Assembly (NCBI GenBank): GCA_030848705.1 | Contig: CM061239.1 | Coordinates: 90,192,363 to 90,256,362 of the forward strand | Direction of reading: 5' to 3' | DNA: 64,000 nucleotides | From: Heracleum sosnowskyi | Taxonomy: Eukaryota > Streptophyta > Magnoliopsida > Apiales > Apiaceae | Shown here: in pieces, positions 1 to 9,785 of the stretch | Numbering within the stretch: position 1 is the first letter of the stretch | How the letters are laid out: every line of letters begins with the position of its first letter | Notes under the pieces: model-generated | Database searches by the model: none | Seen by the model: only the letters and a program-made list of their open reading frames with translations | Told to the model about the DNA's origin: nothing | Program-made: the position numbers and the translations under genes

Positions 1-872
1 CTTCTTGGAATCCTGCAAGCTGCAAAGCAGAAAGAGAATCCAGGAAGATGATGATGATGATGATGATTCATCTTCAGGATGTTGTCAAGAAATTCCAGAT
101 GGGATAATGATCAGTTGAACAACTGGGTAGCGATCATCAGAAGTAGTAGAGCACAATAACTTCTGGCTCTAGCTCTTCTGCTTCAGATGTAGCATTCAGA
201 TACTTATCCTGGTTAAATAGATCTTTTCTGATGTAACCATAGTGATTAGTATGTACCAGAAAGTTTAGCTAAACATGAGTATGAAATGGTCTGAATGTAA
301 ATTTGAATCAATTAATGAAAAAAAAATTTGTTTCTTTACATATCAGTATTATCAATTTTGCATAGTAATTGTAAAGTGAAAGAAATGATATCACTTTAAA
401 CAATAAACTAACATACTCAGCAGCATTACAAATCACTATCAGGACTTATTAAACACACTCTTTCATTTCTCCGTTCAATCATACTTTTTCCGAAAAACAA
501 ATAGCTAATCTCAAAAATTATAAACTGTCTGAAACAAAGAGATTATTTTAACCATTAGAGATTAAAACAAAGTAACCTCGGCGTATTTCACACAATACAT
601 CAGTGTTTACCATTTGTCCTTCTTTGTTAATAAACTCTTTTCTCAATCTGTGCAGTTGTGAAAAATGTGTCTGTAGTAGCAGAGTTTACCGAAATCAGTA
701 TTTAGATCATCTCAAAGTGCATAAAATCCACAAACTAAAGTAGTAAAAACTGGTTGCCTAAACTCTCATGTATAACATAGACACTGATTTTTCTATCTAA
801 ACTCTGTATTACTGATATCCTTTCATTTGGATATGTCTTTTATTTTATTTTTTTTCTTCACCCCCTTTATTT

Positions 873-904
<32 letters not shown>

Positions 905-1515
905 TAATTAATTTTTCCAGTAATCAGTGGTTGGCACTAGTCACCAAAAATCAAGGATTTTAGCCCTTATTTCATACAATAAGTTCCTGGATCTTCCTAG
1001 GCACAACATGATCTCAAAGGAATTTGTGCTCTGTTTGGCATCATTTGATTTGAGGGTGAATTATTTGCATTAAATAATCAGAGTTTAGACTTTTCATCAG
1101 TAATTATAATTAACTTATGAGAGAAGATGCAAACAGCTAATACAGACTCAGTGTATAGGATCAATAAACTAAGAGATGCTATAAATATAGAGACAGTATC
1201 ATGCTGTGTTAGCTTACTGCACTTATTTGAGATCAGAATCTATCAACTCTTAAGGATTCACAATTACTTACTGAGAATTATGCTTCATACAAATTTCTTC
1301 ATTGGTCCAAATGTTTCAGACAAAATTACAATCAGAGTATAATCATTAAACTGTAACTATCAGAGTATGACCAACAGAGTTTACCATCAGAGTATGACCA
1401 ACAGAGTTTACCATCAGAGTTTAACATGCTGGTTCACATAACAGTTAACATGTGCAAGGAATCATGAGCATTTAAACAATCAAACATAGATAGATTTTGA
1501 GTCTAACCCGTATCT
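1..1515 (-). other. 3' non-coding tract of copia E1
   Basis: No convincing gene is seen here. It follows the pol stop of E1 and holds repeated TCAGAGTTT/TCAGAGTAT words, a GAT microsatellite near 46-69 and a TA/T-rich run near 875-905. Related elements C and F have a long post-pol ORF starting 0.5-1.4 kb after pol. If E1 has one, it begins beyond the left edge. Confidence 0.7.
1359..1425. repeat. 27-bp tandem repeat carrying the E1 word
   Basis: About two and a half units of 27 bp lie head to tail (1359-1385, 1386-1412, then a partial unit). Each contains CAGAGTATG and CAGAGTTTACC. The same word recurs in the E1 LTR and in gag and pol. Confidence 0.85.
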
Positions 1516-4500
1516 CTAGTCTGAACCAGAGATCATTCCAAGTTCATTTACCAATCTTGTAAACGTAGCTTCACTCAAAGGTTTGGTGAAGATATCTGCA
1601 AGTTGTTGGTCTGTAGACACAAAATGAAGCTCAATGTTTCCTTCTTCCACATGTTCTCTGATAAAGTGATACCTTATGCTGATGTGCTTGGTCATGGAAT
1701 GCTGTACTGGATTACCTGTCATAGCAATAGCACTTTGGTTATCACAGAAAATAGGTATTCTAGAGTATCTTAACCCATAATCCAGCAGTTGATTCTTCAT
1801 CCATAAAATCTGTGCACAACAGCTACCAGCTGCTATATACTCTGCTTCAGCAGTGGATGTGGAGATTGACTTCTGTTTCTTGCTATACCAAGAAACTAAT
1901 CTGTCACCTAAAAATTGACAGCTTCCACTTGTACTTTTTCTGTCTATCTTACAGCCTGCAAAATCTGCATCAGAGTAACCAATTAACTTAAACTCTGATT
2001 CTCTAGGATACCACAAACCCAGAGTTATGGTTCCTTTGAGATATTTGAAGATCCTTTTTACAGCTGTTAGATGAGGCTCTCTGGGATCTGCTTGAAATCT
2101 TGCACAAAGACATGTTGCATACATGATATCAGGTCTACTTGCAGTAAGATACAGTAGAGACCCTATCATTCCTCTGTAGTTAGTCATATCTACTGAGGCT
2201 CCTGTGTCTTTGTCAAGCTTCGTTGCTGTAGCCATGGGAGTTGTAGCAGATGAACTTTCAAGCATACCAAATTTCTTTAGAAGATTTCTGGTATACTTTG
2301 CTTGATTGATAAAAATACCATCATCTGTTTGCTTTACTTGTAAGCCTAGAAAGTAACTAAGCTCTCCCATCATGCTCATTTGATACCTGGATTGCATAAG
2401 CTTTGCAAACTTCTTACAAAGTTTGTCATTAGTAGATCCAAAAATAATATCATCTACATAAATTTGAACTAAAAGCAAATCATCACCAGAATTGAAATAA
2501 AACAAGGTTTTATCAATTGTACCTCTTGTGAACCCACTTTCTAAAAGAAATTGAGCAAGAGTTTCATACCATGCTCTTGGTGCTTGCTTTAGTCCATATA
2601 ATGCCTTGTCAAGCCTGTAGACATAATCTGGATGCTTGGAATCTACAAATCCTGGTGGTTGTTCAACAAACACTTCTTCTTCAAGCTTCCCATTGAGAAA
2701 AGCACTTTTTACATCCATCTGAAAAACTTTAAACTTCTTGTGTGCAGCATAGGCCAGAAAAATTCTTATGGCCTCCAATCTTGCAACTGGAGCAAAGGTT
2801 TCATCATAGTCAATTCCTTCCTGTTGTGAATAACCTTTAGCCACAAGTCTAGCCTTGTTTCTTGTAATCACACCTTCACTGTCAGTCTTGTTTCTGAAAA
2901 CCCACTTTGTACCTACAATTGATCTATTCTTTGGTCTAGGTACAAGTGTCCAGACTTCATTTCTTTCAAATTCATTTAACTCTTCTTGCATTGCTGTAAT
3001 CCAATTAGCATCTTGAAGAGCTTCCTCCACTTTCTTTGGTTCCGTTTGAGACAAGAAAGCATGATATAGACACTCATTATTTGTTGCAATTCTAGTTCTT
3101 ACACTAGCATCAGGATCTCCAATTATAAGATCAGGTGTATGTGCCTGTGTCCACTTTCTTGCTGTTGGTAAGTGGCTTCTTGTATCAATATTGGATCCTC
3201 CCCCTTGATCCATGCTCTCCTGATTCATGTGTTGACTTTCTGCAGCTTCTGAGGCTCCCCCTGAGTTGGATGGCTCAGTGTTTGAGCTGTTAGAGTTTGA
3301 ATCAGTTTCCTCAACTGACTCACTTGCTGTGTCTTGTTGAGCTTCTTCACACTCCCCCTCAACTGGTTCTCTATTTTGTTCAATTTGAGAATTTTCAGTT
3401 TCTTCAGAATTTACCAGTAGAGGTTCAGAGTATGCTCCGTCAGAGTTTGTCAAACCTGCTTCATGAGAATTTACATCATCAGAGAATAGATCTTCATTTT
3501 CAAAACGTAGTTGATCATATCCATCCTTGTCTTCAAGTCCACTTATTTTCTTGTCATCAAATGACACATGTATGGATTCCATGATCACCTTAGTTCTCAG
3601 ATTGTAAACTCTGAATGCTTTTGTTGACAATGGATAGCCAACAAAGATTCCTTCATCAGCTTTTAACTCGAACTTTGTCAACTGTTCAGGATGAGTCTTC
3701 AACACAAAGCATTTGCATCCAAATATATGAAAATATTTCAAATTTGGCTTCTTATTTTTCACCATCTCATATGGTGTTTTCCCATGCTTGTTGATCAATG
3801 TTGCATTTTGAGTAAAACAAGCAGTTTGAACAGCTTCTGCCCAGAAGTATGTTGGTAATTTTGCTTCATCAAGCATAGTTCTTGCAGCTTCAATTAAAGT
3901 TCTGTTCTTTCTTTCAACTACACCATTTTGCTGTGGAGTTCCAGGTGCAGAGAATTCTTGTTTAACTCCTCTTTCCTTGCAGAAAGCTTCCATGATTGAG
4001 TTTCTGAATTCAGTTCCATTATCACTCCTTATAATTTTGACTTTGTGCTGTGATCCTTTGTCCAGTAGATTTACATGATCTATCAACGTTTGAGCAGTTT
4101 CATCCTTCTTTGACAAGAAATACACCCATGTATATCTAGTATATTCATCAACAATTACTAGAGCATATTTCTTTCTGCCCAAGGACATCACATTCACTGG
4201 TCCAAAGAGATCAACATGTAGAAGATGATAAGGTTCCACTACTGAAGATTCAGATTTGCTCTTGAAAGATGACTTCCTTTGCTTGGCCTTTTGACAAGAA
4301 TCACATAGACCATCTAGATTGAGTATTGATTTTGGAAGTCCTCTTACAAGATCCTTTCTTATAAGCTCATTGATGTTGTTCAAATTGAGATGAGAGAGCT
4401 TCTTGTGCCAATTCCAACTCTCTTCATTTGACATTCTTGCAGTCAGACACACTGTTTTTCCATCAGAGTTTGTTACCAAACTAGCTTCATAAATATTGTT

Positions 4501-4830
4501 GCGCCTGTGTCCAACTAGAACAACTTTCCCAGTAGATTTACTGATAACTTCACAGTATTCACTATGAAAATCTACATGGTTTCCTCTGTCACAGATTTGA
4601 CTCACAGATAACAGATTATGCTTGAGTCCTGAGACTAGAGCTACTTTTGTGATGATGACACTTCCAAGATTAATATTGCCATATCCCAGAGTGTGTCCTA
4701 TGTTGCCATCTCCATAGGAAACTTTTGGGCCAGCCTTCTCCTCAAAGTCTGATAGCAGGGCTTTATTTCCAGTCATATGTCCAGAGCATCCACTGTCTAA
4801 GATAAGTGTGCTCTCTATTATACCCTGCAA
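1516..4830 (-). CDS. pol: copia E1 pol polyprotein (PR-IN-RT-RNaseH)
   Basis: Polyprotein that processes the particle proteins, copies the RNA to DNA and integrates it. Near the N-terminus is the aspartic protease motif LDSGCSGHMTG (Asp12). The pre-integrase zinc region (WHKKLSHL to CDSC) is around residues 140-180. The integrase core has Asp in HVDLFGPV, Asp in RSDNGTEF and Glu in GVVERKNRT, at about 205, 270 and 305. After a Ser/Glu/Asn-rich linker comes RT with YVDD near 789, then RNase H with SDADFAGC near 948, and the C-terminal ADIFTKPL block. No stop or frameshift is visible over 1104 residues. There is no ATG start: the frame is closed by TGA just before TTG-CAG-GGT, so pol must be joined to gag by splicing, recoding or readthrough. 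It lies in a different frame from gag. Confidence 0.95.
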   Translation of the reverse strand: MQGIIESTLILDSGCSGHMTGNKALLSDFEEKAGPKVSYGDGNIGHTLGYGNINLGSVIITKVALVSGLKHNLLSVSQICDRGNHVDFHSEYCEVISKSTGKVVLVGHRRNNIYEASLVTNSDGKTVCLTARMSNEESWNWHKKLSHLNLNNINELIRKDLVRGLPKSILNLDGLCDSCQKAKQRKSSFKSKSESSVVEPYHLLHVDLFGPVNVMSLGRKKYALVIVDEYTRYTWVYFLSKKDETAQTLIDHVNLLDKGSQHKVKIIRSDNGTEFRNSIMEAFCKERGVKQEFSAPGTPQQNGVVERKNRTLIEAARTMLDEAKLPTYFWAEAVQTACFTQNATLINKHGKTPYEMVKNKKPNLKYFHIFGCKCFVLKTHPEQLTKFELKADEGIFVGYPLSTKAFRVYNLRTKVIMESIHVSFDDKKISGLEDKDGYDQLRFENEDLFSDDVNSHEAGLTNSDGAYSEPLLVNSEETENSQIEQNREPVEGECEEAQQDTASESVEETDSNSNSSNTEPSNSGGASEAAESQHMNQESMDQGGGSNIDTRSHLPTARKWTQAHTPDLIIGDPDASVRTRIATNNECLYHAFLSQTEPKKVEEALQDANWITAMQEELNEFERNEVWTLVPRPKNRSIVGTKWVFRNKTDSEGVITRNKARLVAKGYSQQEGIDYDETFAPVARLEAIRIFLAYAAHKKFKVFQMDVKSAFLNGKLEEEVFVEQPPGFVDSKHPDYVYRLDKALYGLKQAPRAWYETLAQFLLESGFTRGTIDKTLFYFNSGDDLLLVQIYVDDIIFGSTNDKLCKKFAKLMQSRYQMSMMGELSYFLGLQVKQTDDGIFINQAKYTRNLLKKFGMLESSSATTPMATATKLDKDTGASVDMTNYRGMIGSLLYLTASRPDIMYATCLCARFQADPREPHLTAVKRIFKYLKGTITLGLWYPRESEFKLIGYSDADFAGCKIDRKSTSGSCQFLGDRLVSWYSKKQKSISTSTAEAEYIAAGSCCAQILWMKNQLLDYGLRYSRIPIFCDNQSAIAMTGNPVQHSMTKHISIRYHFIREHVEEGNIELHFVSTDQQLADIFTKPLSEATFTRLVNELGMISGSD

Positions 4831-4848
4831 TCACAAACAAACACTAAG
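4825..4848 (-). promoter_or_regulatory. gag-pol junction with 3' splice-acceptor-like site (E1)
   Basis: Right after the gag stop the minus strand reads T-rich sequence and then TGTGATTGCAG|GG. The CAG is in phase 0 with pol, and the codon two before it is an in-frame TGA. It looks like a plant 3' splice site. The same arrangement is present in C, F and (mutated) D. Use as a splice site is inference. Confidence 0.4.
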
Positions 4849-7174
4849 TGTTAGTTTTGAGGATCCAGACTTGCTTGGATCCTTTCTCTTTCTTAACAGT
4901 GTTAGTTTTTGCAGCGGAATTAGCATTATCAGAGTTTAAACTAACATTGTCAGATTTTACACTAGCAGAGTTTGCTCTAACCCATTTCAAGTTGGGTTTA
5001 AGCTCATAATAGTTATGATAAATTGCATGATAACTCTTACATGTGTAAATAGAATGCCAAGTGCTCCCACAATGTTTGCATAAAGTCTGTGGTCTTACTC
5101 TAACATAATCATTCTTTACTTCTGAAGTAGAAGGTAAAGAATTAATATGTTTGTTCTTAGTGCAAAATCTAGCAAGATGATTAGAACTACCACAATTAAA
5201 ACATGTTTTTCTTGAGGCACTAGCATTAGGCATATGATTATTTCTATTATTTATGCCTACCTTTCCATTCCTATTTCTCTTGGACCCTTTAGGTTTCATG
5301 GCAGACTTAACCTCTTTGAGCTTATGTTTAAACTGTTTTCCTGTCATTAAACCAACATTAACCTGCTTCTCACAGATTCTAATTGGTTCTATAACAGCCT
5401 CTAACTCAACAAGCTTCTCTGTTTTAGATTCAATATCTACTTGTTTAACACAAGCTTCAACTGGCTCCATAACAGCTTCTTTCACAACTACAGATTTTAG
5501 CTTGGTGGATTCTGGAACAAATATCACAGGTTTAAGTTGTGGTTTAACCTTAACTTTGTCTTTAAATCTAAGTTCATCGTTTTCACAATAACCTAAACCT
5601 ACAGAATCAGTCTGAAACACTTGATGAGTGTCTCTTCCAGAATCTGTCCAAGTCTTGATTATTTTTCTTTCTTTTTCTAAATCAGATTCTAGTTGCTTAT
5701 ACCTTTTAAGCAACTCCTGTTCAACATAAACAGCATCATCTCTTTCTTTTTGAATCTTCTTCATATTCTCAAGTTCTCTTTCAAGAAACTTGTTTCTTTC
5801 TTTAAGACTAAGATTCTCAGTTTTAATCCTCTCATTCTCTAAAGTCTGATCCCTATAACTAACATGAACACTTTTCAGATATACTCTTAACTCAGATATA
5901 TTATCAGTATCATAAGCATAAGTAGTTAGGGGTACCTTATTTTCAGAAGATTCAGTCTCATCTCTGACAGTTGCCATAAGAGCATAGTTTTCTCCATCAT
6001 CAGAGTCTGAAGTATCAGCCCAGTCTCTGCCTTTAGAGATGAGTGCTTTCTCAGATTTGCCTTTCTTGCACTCTGGAGCATAATGACCCATCTCCTTACA
6101 CTTGTAGCACTGGATTTGAGACTTATCCTTCTTGCCAGACTTGTTCTCCTTTCCATCAGACTTTCTGAAATTTCTCCTTTCAGGGTTTGAATCTTTCCTT
6201 GATAATCTCTTTCCTTTCTTGAAGTTCTTGAATCCCATCTTCTTAAAGGTCTTCACCATCAATGCAGCCATTTGCATCAACTCCTCTTCATCATCCTCAG
6301 AGTCAGAAGCTTCATCAGAGTTTGAGTCATCATCAGAGTTTGATGACTCACTTTCAGATTTAATAACTAAAGCCTTTCCCTTGGCTTTCTTCCTTGATGA
6401 TTCCTTCTTGATGGGCTTCTCCTCGACTTTGAGAGCAACAGATTTTGTTTTCTTGCTGGACCTCCTGTTTCTTTGTTCTATCTCAAGTTCATGAGTCTTT
6501 AACAATCCATAGATTTCATCAAGATCTGTATCAGCAAGATCATAATTATCTCTGATTGTTGTTGCCTTTAAATCCCACTTTTCAGGTAGAGATAACAGAA
6601 ACTTGAGATTGGACTCTTCAAGTTCATATTCCTTATCTACCAGAGACAGATCGTTCAACAGTTTGCAAAATCTGTCATAAGTCTCAGTCAAGGTTTCATT
6701 AGATCTTGAATCAAAGTGCTCATACTCCTGTGTGAGTATTGTTTTTCTGTTCTTCTTAATAGCACCTGTTCCCTGGCATCTGACTTCTAAAGCATCCCAT
6801 ATCTCTTTGGCAGTTTTGCAGCCAATTACTCTGTTAGACATTACATTATCTAAAGCACTGTGGAGAAGATGTCTAACCTTTGCATCCTTTGCAATTGATG
6901 AGATATCCTCAGGAGTCATATCTTTCTTTTCCTTTGGAACAGTCTTTTGTGCTTGACCATCAACAACAGGGGACAATTTAGTTGGCATATGAGGACCATC
7001 ATTAATTCTGTCAAGGTATTCTGGATCTGTAGCCTCCAGAAACATGGTCATCTTAACCTTCCAAATCGGATACTCTACTGGCCTGAGTATTGGAACCCTG
7101 ATTGTTTCATATCGACTCACAGAATTGGGCTTAACCTGTTCAGCCTTAGGAGCAGTTTGATTTTCTTCAGACAT
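4844..7174 (-). CDS. gag: copia E1 gag
   Basis: Structural protein of the virus-like particle that packages element RNA. It begins with an ATG 50 bp after the PBS and runs 776 residues without a break. The N-terminal half holds the copia gag (UBN2-type) core, with the typical stretch around YDRFCKLLNDL and LLSLPEKWD. Zinc knuckle 1 is CYKCKEMGHYAPEC (about 353-368). A charged, probably coiled-coil segment follows (about 420-500). Zinc knuckle 2 is CFNCGSSNHLARFC (about 656) and knuckle 3 is CKHCGSTWHSIYTC (about 697). Three CX2CX4HX4C knuckles in one gag is unusual; one or two is common. Asn-Ser-Asp stretches near 270-290 and near the C-terminus are encoded by the E1 word AACTCTGAT. It ends in WILKTNT, matching the WVPK ending of gag in C, D and F. 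Confidence 0.94.
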   Translation of the reverse strand: MSEENQTAPKAEQVKPNSVSRYETIRVPILRPVEYPIWKVKMTMFLEATDPEYLDRINDGPHMPTKLSPVVDGQAQKTVPKEKKDMTPEDISSIAKDAKVRHLLHSALDNVMSNRVIGCKTAKEIWDALEVRCQGTGAIKKNRKTILTQEYEHFDSRSNETLTETYDRFCKLLNDLSLVDKEYELEESNLKFLLSLPEKWDLKATTIRDNYDLADTDLDEIYGLLKTHELEIEQRNRRSSKKTKSVALKVEEKPIKKESSRKKAKGKALVIKSESESSNSDDDSNSDEASDSEDDEEELMQMAALMVKTFKKMGFKNFKKGKRLSRKDSNPERRNFRKSDGKENKSGKKDKSQIQCYKCKEMGHYAPECKKGKSEKALISKGRDWADTSDSDDGENYALMATVRDETESSENKVPLTTYAYDTDNISELRVYLKSVHVSYRDQTLENERIKTENLSLKERNKFLERELENMKKIQKERDDAVYVEQELLKRYKQLESDLEKERKIIKTWTDSGRDTHQVFQTDSVGLGYCENDELRFKDKVKVKPQLKPVIFVPESTKLKSVVVKEAVMEPVEACVKQVDIESKTEKLVELEAVIEPIRICEKQVNVGLMTGKQFKHKLKEVKSAMKPKGSKRNRNGKVGINNRNNHMPNASASRKTCFNCGSSNHLARFCTKNKHINSLPSTSEVKNDYVRVRPQTLCKHCGSTWHSIYTCKSYHAIYHNYYELKPNLKWVRANSASVKSDNVSLNSDNANSAAKTNTVKKEKGSKQVWILKTNT

Positions 7175-7222
7175 GATTAATACTGTGTTTGAATCGTAAA
7201 ACTGTATATATTAAACAGCCTT

Positions 7223-7235
7223 GGCTCTGATACCA
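7223..7235 (-). other. Primer binding site, tRNA-iMet type (E1)
   Basis: The minus strand reads TGGTATCAGAGCC two bases inside the LTR end, the usual plant copia primer site complementary to the 3' end of initiator Met tRNA. Confidence 0.93.
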
Positions 7236-7237
7236 AT

Positions 7238-7783
7238 TGTTAAGCCGAATACACAATATAATCAAGTATGCATGAGAATAACAATAATTAAGAACACTGT
7301 TTATGAATCAATAAACTGTATTTATATTAACAGCTTCTCTCTTTATGATGTTAATGAATCACAAAGAGCTTCTAGGTTACAAGAATAATATATCAATATT
7401 CGCGCCCCTTCTAGGGAAAACCTATCTGTGTTTATATAGTACACAGCTACATACAATCCTTATCTAATTGATATTCCTACAAGTTAGCTATACAAAACTT
7501 ATCAATTAAGGATTGCTTCTTATCTTCTATTCCGTCTCCTTAGCTGTATCAATATATTCTGCTTCTTTCCATCTTCAGAATATATTGCTTCTAGAATCTT
7601 CAATTCAGCACTGACAGCTAATTCAACTTTCACCTTGTCAGACTTTAAATAAACTCTGACCGGCTACCTTTAAACTCTTCACCCTGTCAGAGTTTAAATA
7701 AACTCTGACTGGCTTCTGATAAACTCTTGTCAGTACATGTTGCTTAAACACTGATAAACAAACATTAGCGATTATATCTAACA
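7238..7783 (-). repeat. 5' LTR of copia E1
   Basis: On the minus strand it starts TGTTAGATATAATCGC and ends GGCTTAACA, giving TGTTA/TAACA termini next to the PBS. It is 546 bp long. A TATA box (ACTATATAAA, minus, 7440-7431) marks the likely promoter. The upstream part holds inverted copies of the E1 word (7638-7735). Confidence 0.9.
7686..7709. repeat. Perfect inverted repeat of the E1 word in the LTR
   Basis: Two 11-bp arms, GTCAGAGTTTA and its reverse complement, are separated by 2 bp. An imperfect copy lies at 7638-7661. It lies upstream of the TATA box, where an enhancer or protein-binding site would be expected. Confidence 0.85.
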
Positions 7784-7997
7784 ACTTACTCTAAATACGA
7801 GGCTCCAGACGCCTATATAAGGACCCTGATCCTTCATAATAGAACTACGTTTTCTAGCTTGATTCTCAACACTGATTGAGATACGTATGCATCTTGTGAG
7901 GACCGATTTAGTCACGAAACACAAGAGCAGCCATTAAAGCTCGAAAGCTCTTAAACCCTAGCAATTAATTTACAAATACGTTTTTTAATCCATAACA
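7784..7997 (+). repeat. 5' LTR remnant of gypsy A
   Basis: It matches, in reverse complement, the inner part of the B LTRs. A TATA box is present (CCTATATAAGG near 7812-7822), and it ends AATCCATAACA just before the PBS. About 290 bp of the LTR lie on the other side of E1, outside the window. Confidence 0.88.
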
Positions 7998-8018
7998 TTT
8001 GGTGTCTTCTGTGGGAAG
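7998..8018 (+). other. Decayed PBS of gypsy A
   Basis: It reads TTTGGTGTCTTCTGTGGGAAG where B has TTTGGCGCCGTCTGTGGGAA. The changes are mainly C to T or G to A at CpG or neighbouring sites, as expected from decay of methylated DNA. Confidence 0.8.
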
Positions 8019-8030
8019 ACAACATCAACC

Positions 8031-9785
8031 ATGGTAAACACACGAAGAACGACTCGAGATACTCAAACTTCTGAAGAGCTTCCTCTCACCTCTGAGGCAG
8101 GCGCTCAAGGAAGCCAGCCACCACCGATCACCACCACTCAAGGACCGGAAGTCCCAATTTCTGTTGAAGGGACGAATCCCCTGCAAATGGTCGTTCATGG
8201 ATCTTATCCACAAGAGACCGTTCTCCAGCAACCAATCACAAACTCTCCACTGCTCATGAATGCACCAAGTGGCCTTCAACTTCATACCACCGATCTCCCC
8301 CAATACGCAACTCAAACTCTTGGGATGCCAAGCTATGGCATGCCCCCTCGACTCCCGATGGGAAGTAGTGGTCTCAATCCCGCTTATCATGAAGCATATG
8401 TTCCCCCTTACATACAAGGTCTGGGACCCCTAAATCAACAAACTCAAACTCGAAGGACCCCTTTGATTCGAGATTACTCGGGACCCTACACTGAGGATGA
8501 GAATTACTCAACTGGAGAAGAAAGGGATGTTGCCCCAAGGAGAAGACGTTCTTCCCAAACAAATCGGGAACAATCCCAAACTACTAAGGAAAAGATTGCG
8601 GCCCGTGAGGCAGATGATGCAAGGCTCAAAAAATTATTGGCAGAAGAAGAAGCAGCAAAAGCACAACGAGTCCCTGTGATTAATTTAGACCCGACACCAA
8701 GAAGAACCAGGAGGGCTGAAGTCCCAAGAGGAGATCCTAGTGTCTTGTTACCTCTGGGAGACCCCGATGATCCTACACCCCCTTTTACTCAGGACATCAT
8801 GAAGGCCAGTATATCAAGGAAATTTAAGATGCCAACGATTAAAGCTTATGATGGAACGGGATATCCCGCAAATCACGTGAGAACTTTCTCTAATGCACTG
8901 CTGTTGCAGCCAACCAATGATGCAGTCAAATGTAGGGCGTTTCCACAAACCTTGGCAGGCATGGCCCAACGTTGGTATAGCCGTCTACCTCCCAATTCTA
9001 TTGGGTCTTTTAAGGAAATAAGCAAAGCGTTCATCAATCAATTTGTTAGTGGAAGGGTACATGAGAAAAGTTTTGCATCACTCATGGGAATCTAGCAAGG
9101 AAAGAATGAAGCTTTAAGGGATTATATCAACCGATTCATCCGGGAGGCTCTGAAAGTCCCGGACTTACAGGACAAAGTAGCTATGATAGCCCTGCAGTAA
9201 GGAACCACCGATGATCACTTCAAAAGATCATTGGCAAAATATCCACCCGAGAGCATGCTGAAACTCCAAGATAGAGCCGGAAATTACATCAAGGCTGAAG
9301 AAAGCATGAGAAAGTATGAACCCGCTGCTGGTGGCAGTGGAAATTCAAAGAAAAGAAAGGAAACTCAAGAGTACGACGCCAAGGAAAAGTTTCCCAGAAC
9401 GTCAAAGGATTCTGATTCTCCACCCAAGAGGAACCATTTTGGGCCAAAGTTTACGGAGTATGCAAGATTAAACACTCCCAGGAGCCAAATTTTGATGGAA
9501 ATAGCAAAGGAGGAGGAAATCCGATGGCCGAAGCCACTAAGGACTGATATGTCTAAATGGAATCAAAATCAATTCTTTCGGTTCCACAAGGAAGTCGGTC
9601 ACGACACGGATGATTGCAGACAAGTGAAAGATGAGATCGAGTTTCTGATATGAAGAGGAAAACTCAATAAATTCACAAAGGATGGAAATCAAGGGAGTCA
9701 AAGAGGGAACTATGAAAAAAAGGATTATGACAGAAGGGACAACGATCAAGATCGTAATCCCAAGCCTCGAGGGCCAGTCATCAAC
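8031..9785 (+). pseudogene. gag: gypsy A gag (with in-frame stops)
   Basis: Starts at an ATG 33 bp after the LTR end, as in B. The N-terminal ~200 residues are Pro/Gln/Thr-rich. The Retrotrans_gag core follows, with CRAFPQTLAGMAQRWYSRLP. The C-terminal part has a knuckle-like FRFHKEVGHDTDDC. Stops are present at about 9093 (TAG), 9198 (TAA) and 9651 (TGA). Each lies where B stays open (for example MAIRQGKNKALRDY in B), so they are secondary damage. Its role was capsid and nucleocapsid formation; this copy cannot make full-length Gag. Confidence 0.88.

Larger units (their letters stand above)
1..7783 (-). mobile_element. Ty1/copia LTR retrotransposon E1 (partial, left end outside window)
   Basis: Reading on the minus strand the order is 5' LTR (7783-7238), tRNA-iMet PBS, gag, pol and a long 3' non-coding tract that runs off the left edge. 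The order protease-integrase-RT-RNase H is that of Ty1/copia. The large gag with three zinc knuckles suggests a SIRE/Maximus-like lineage (inference). Both gag and pol are uninterrupted, so this is one of the younger elements here. It was inserted into the 5' LTR of gypsy A, whose remainder resumes at 7784. The target duplication cannot be checked because the other end is not in view. Confidence 0.93.
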
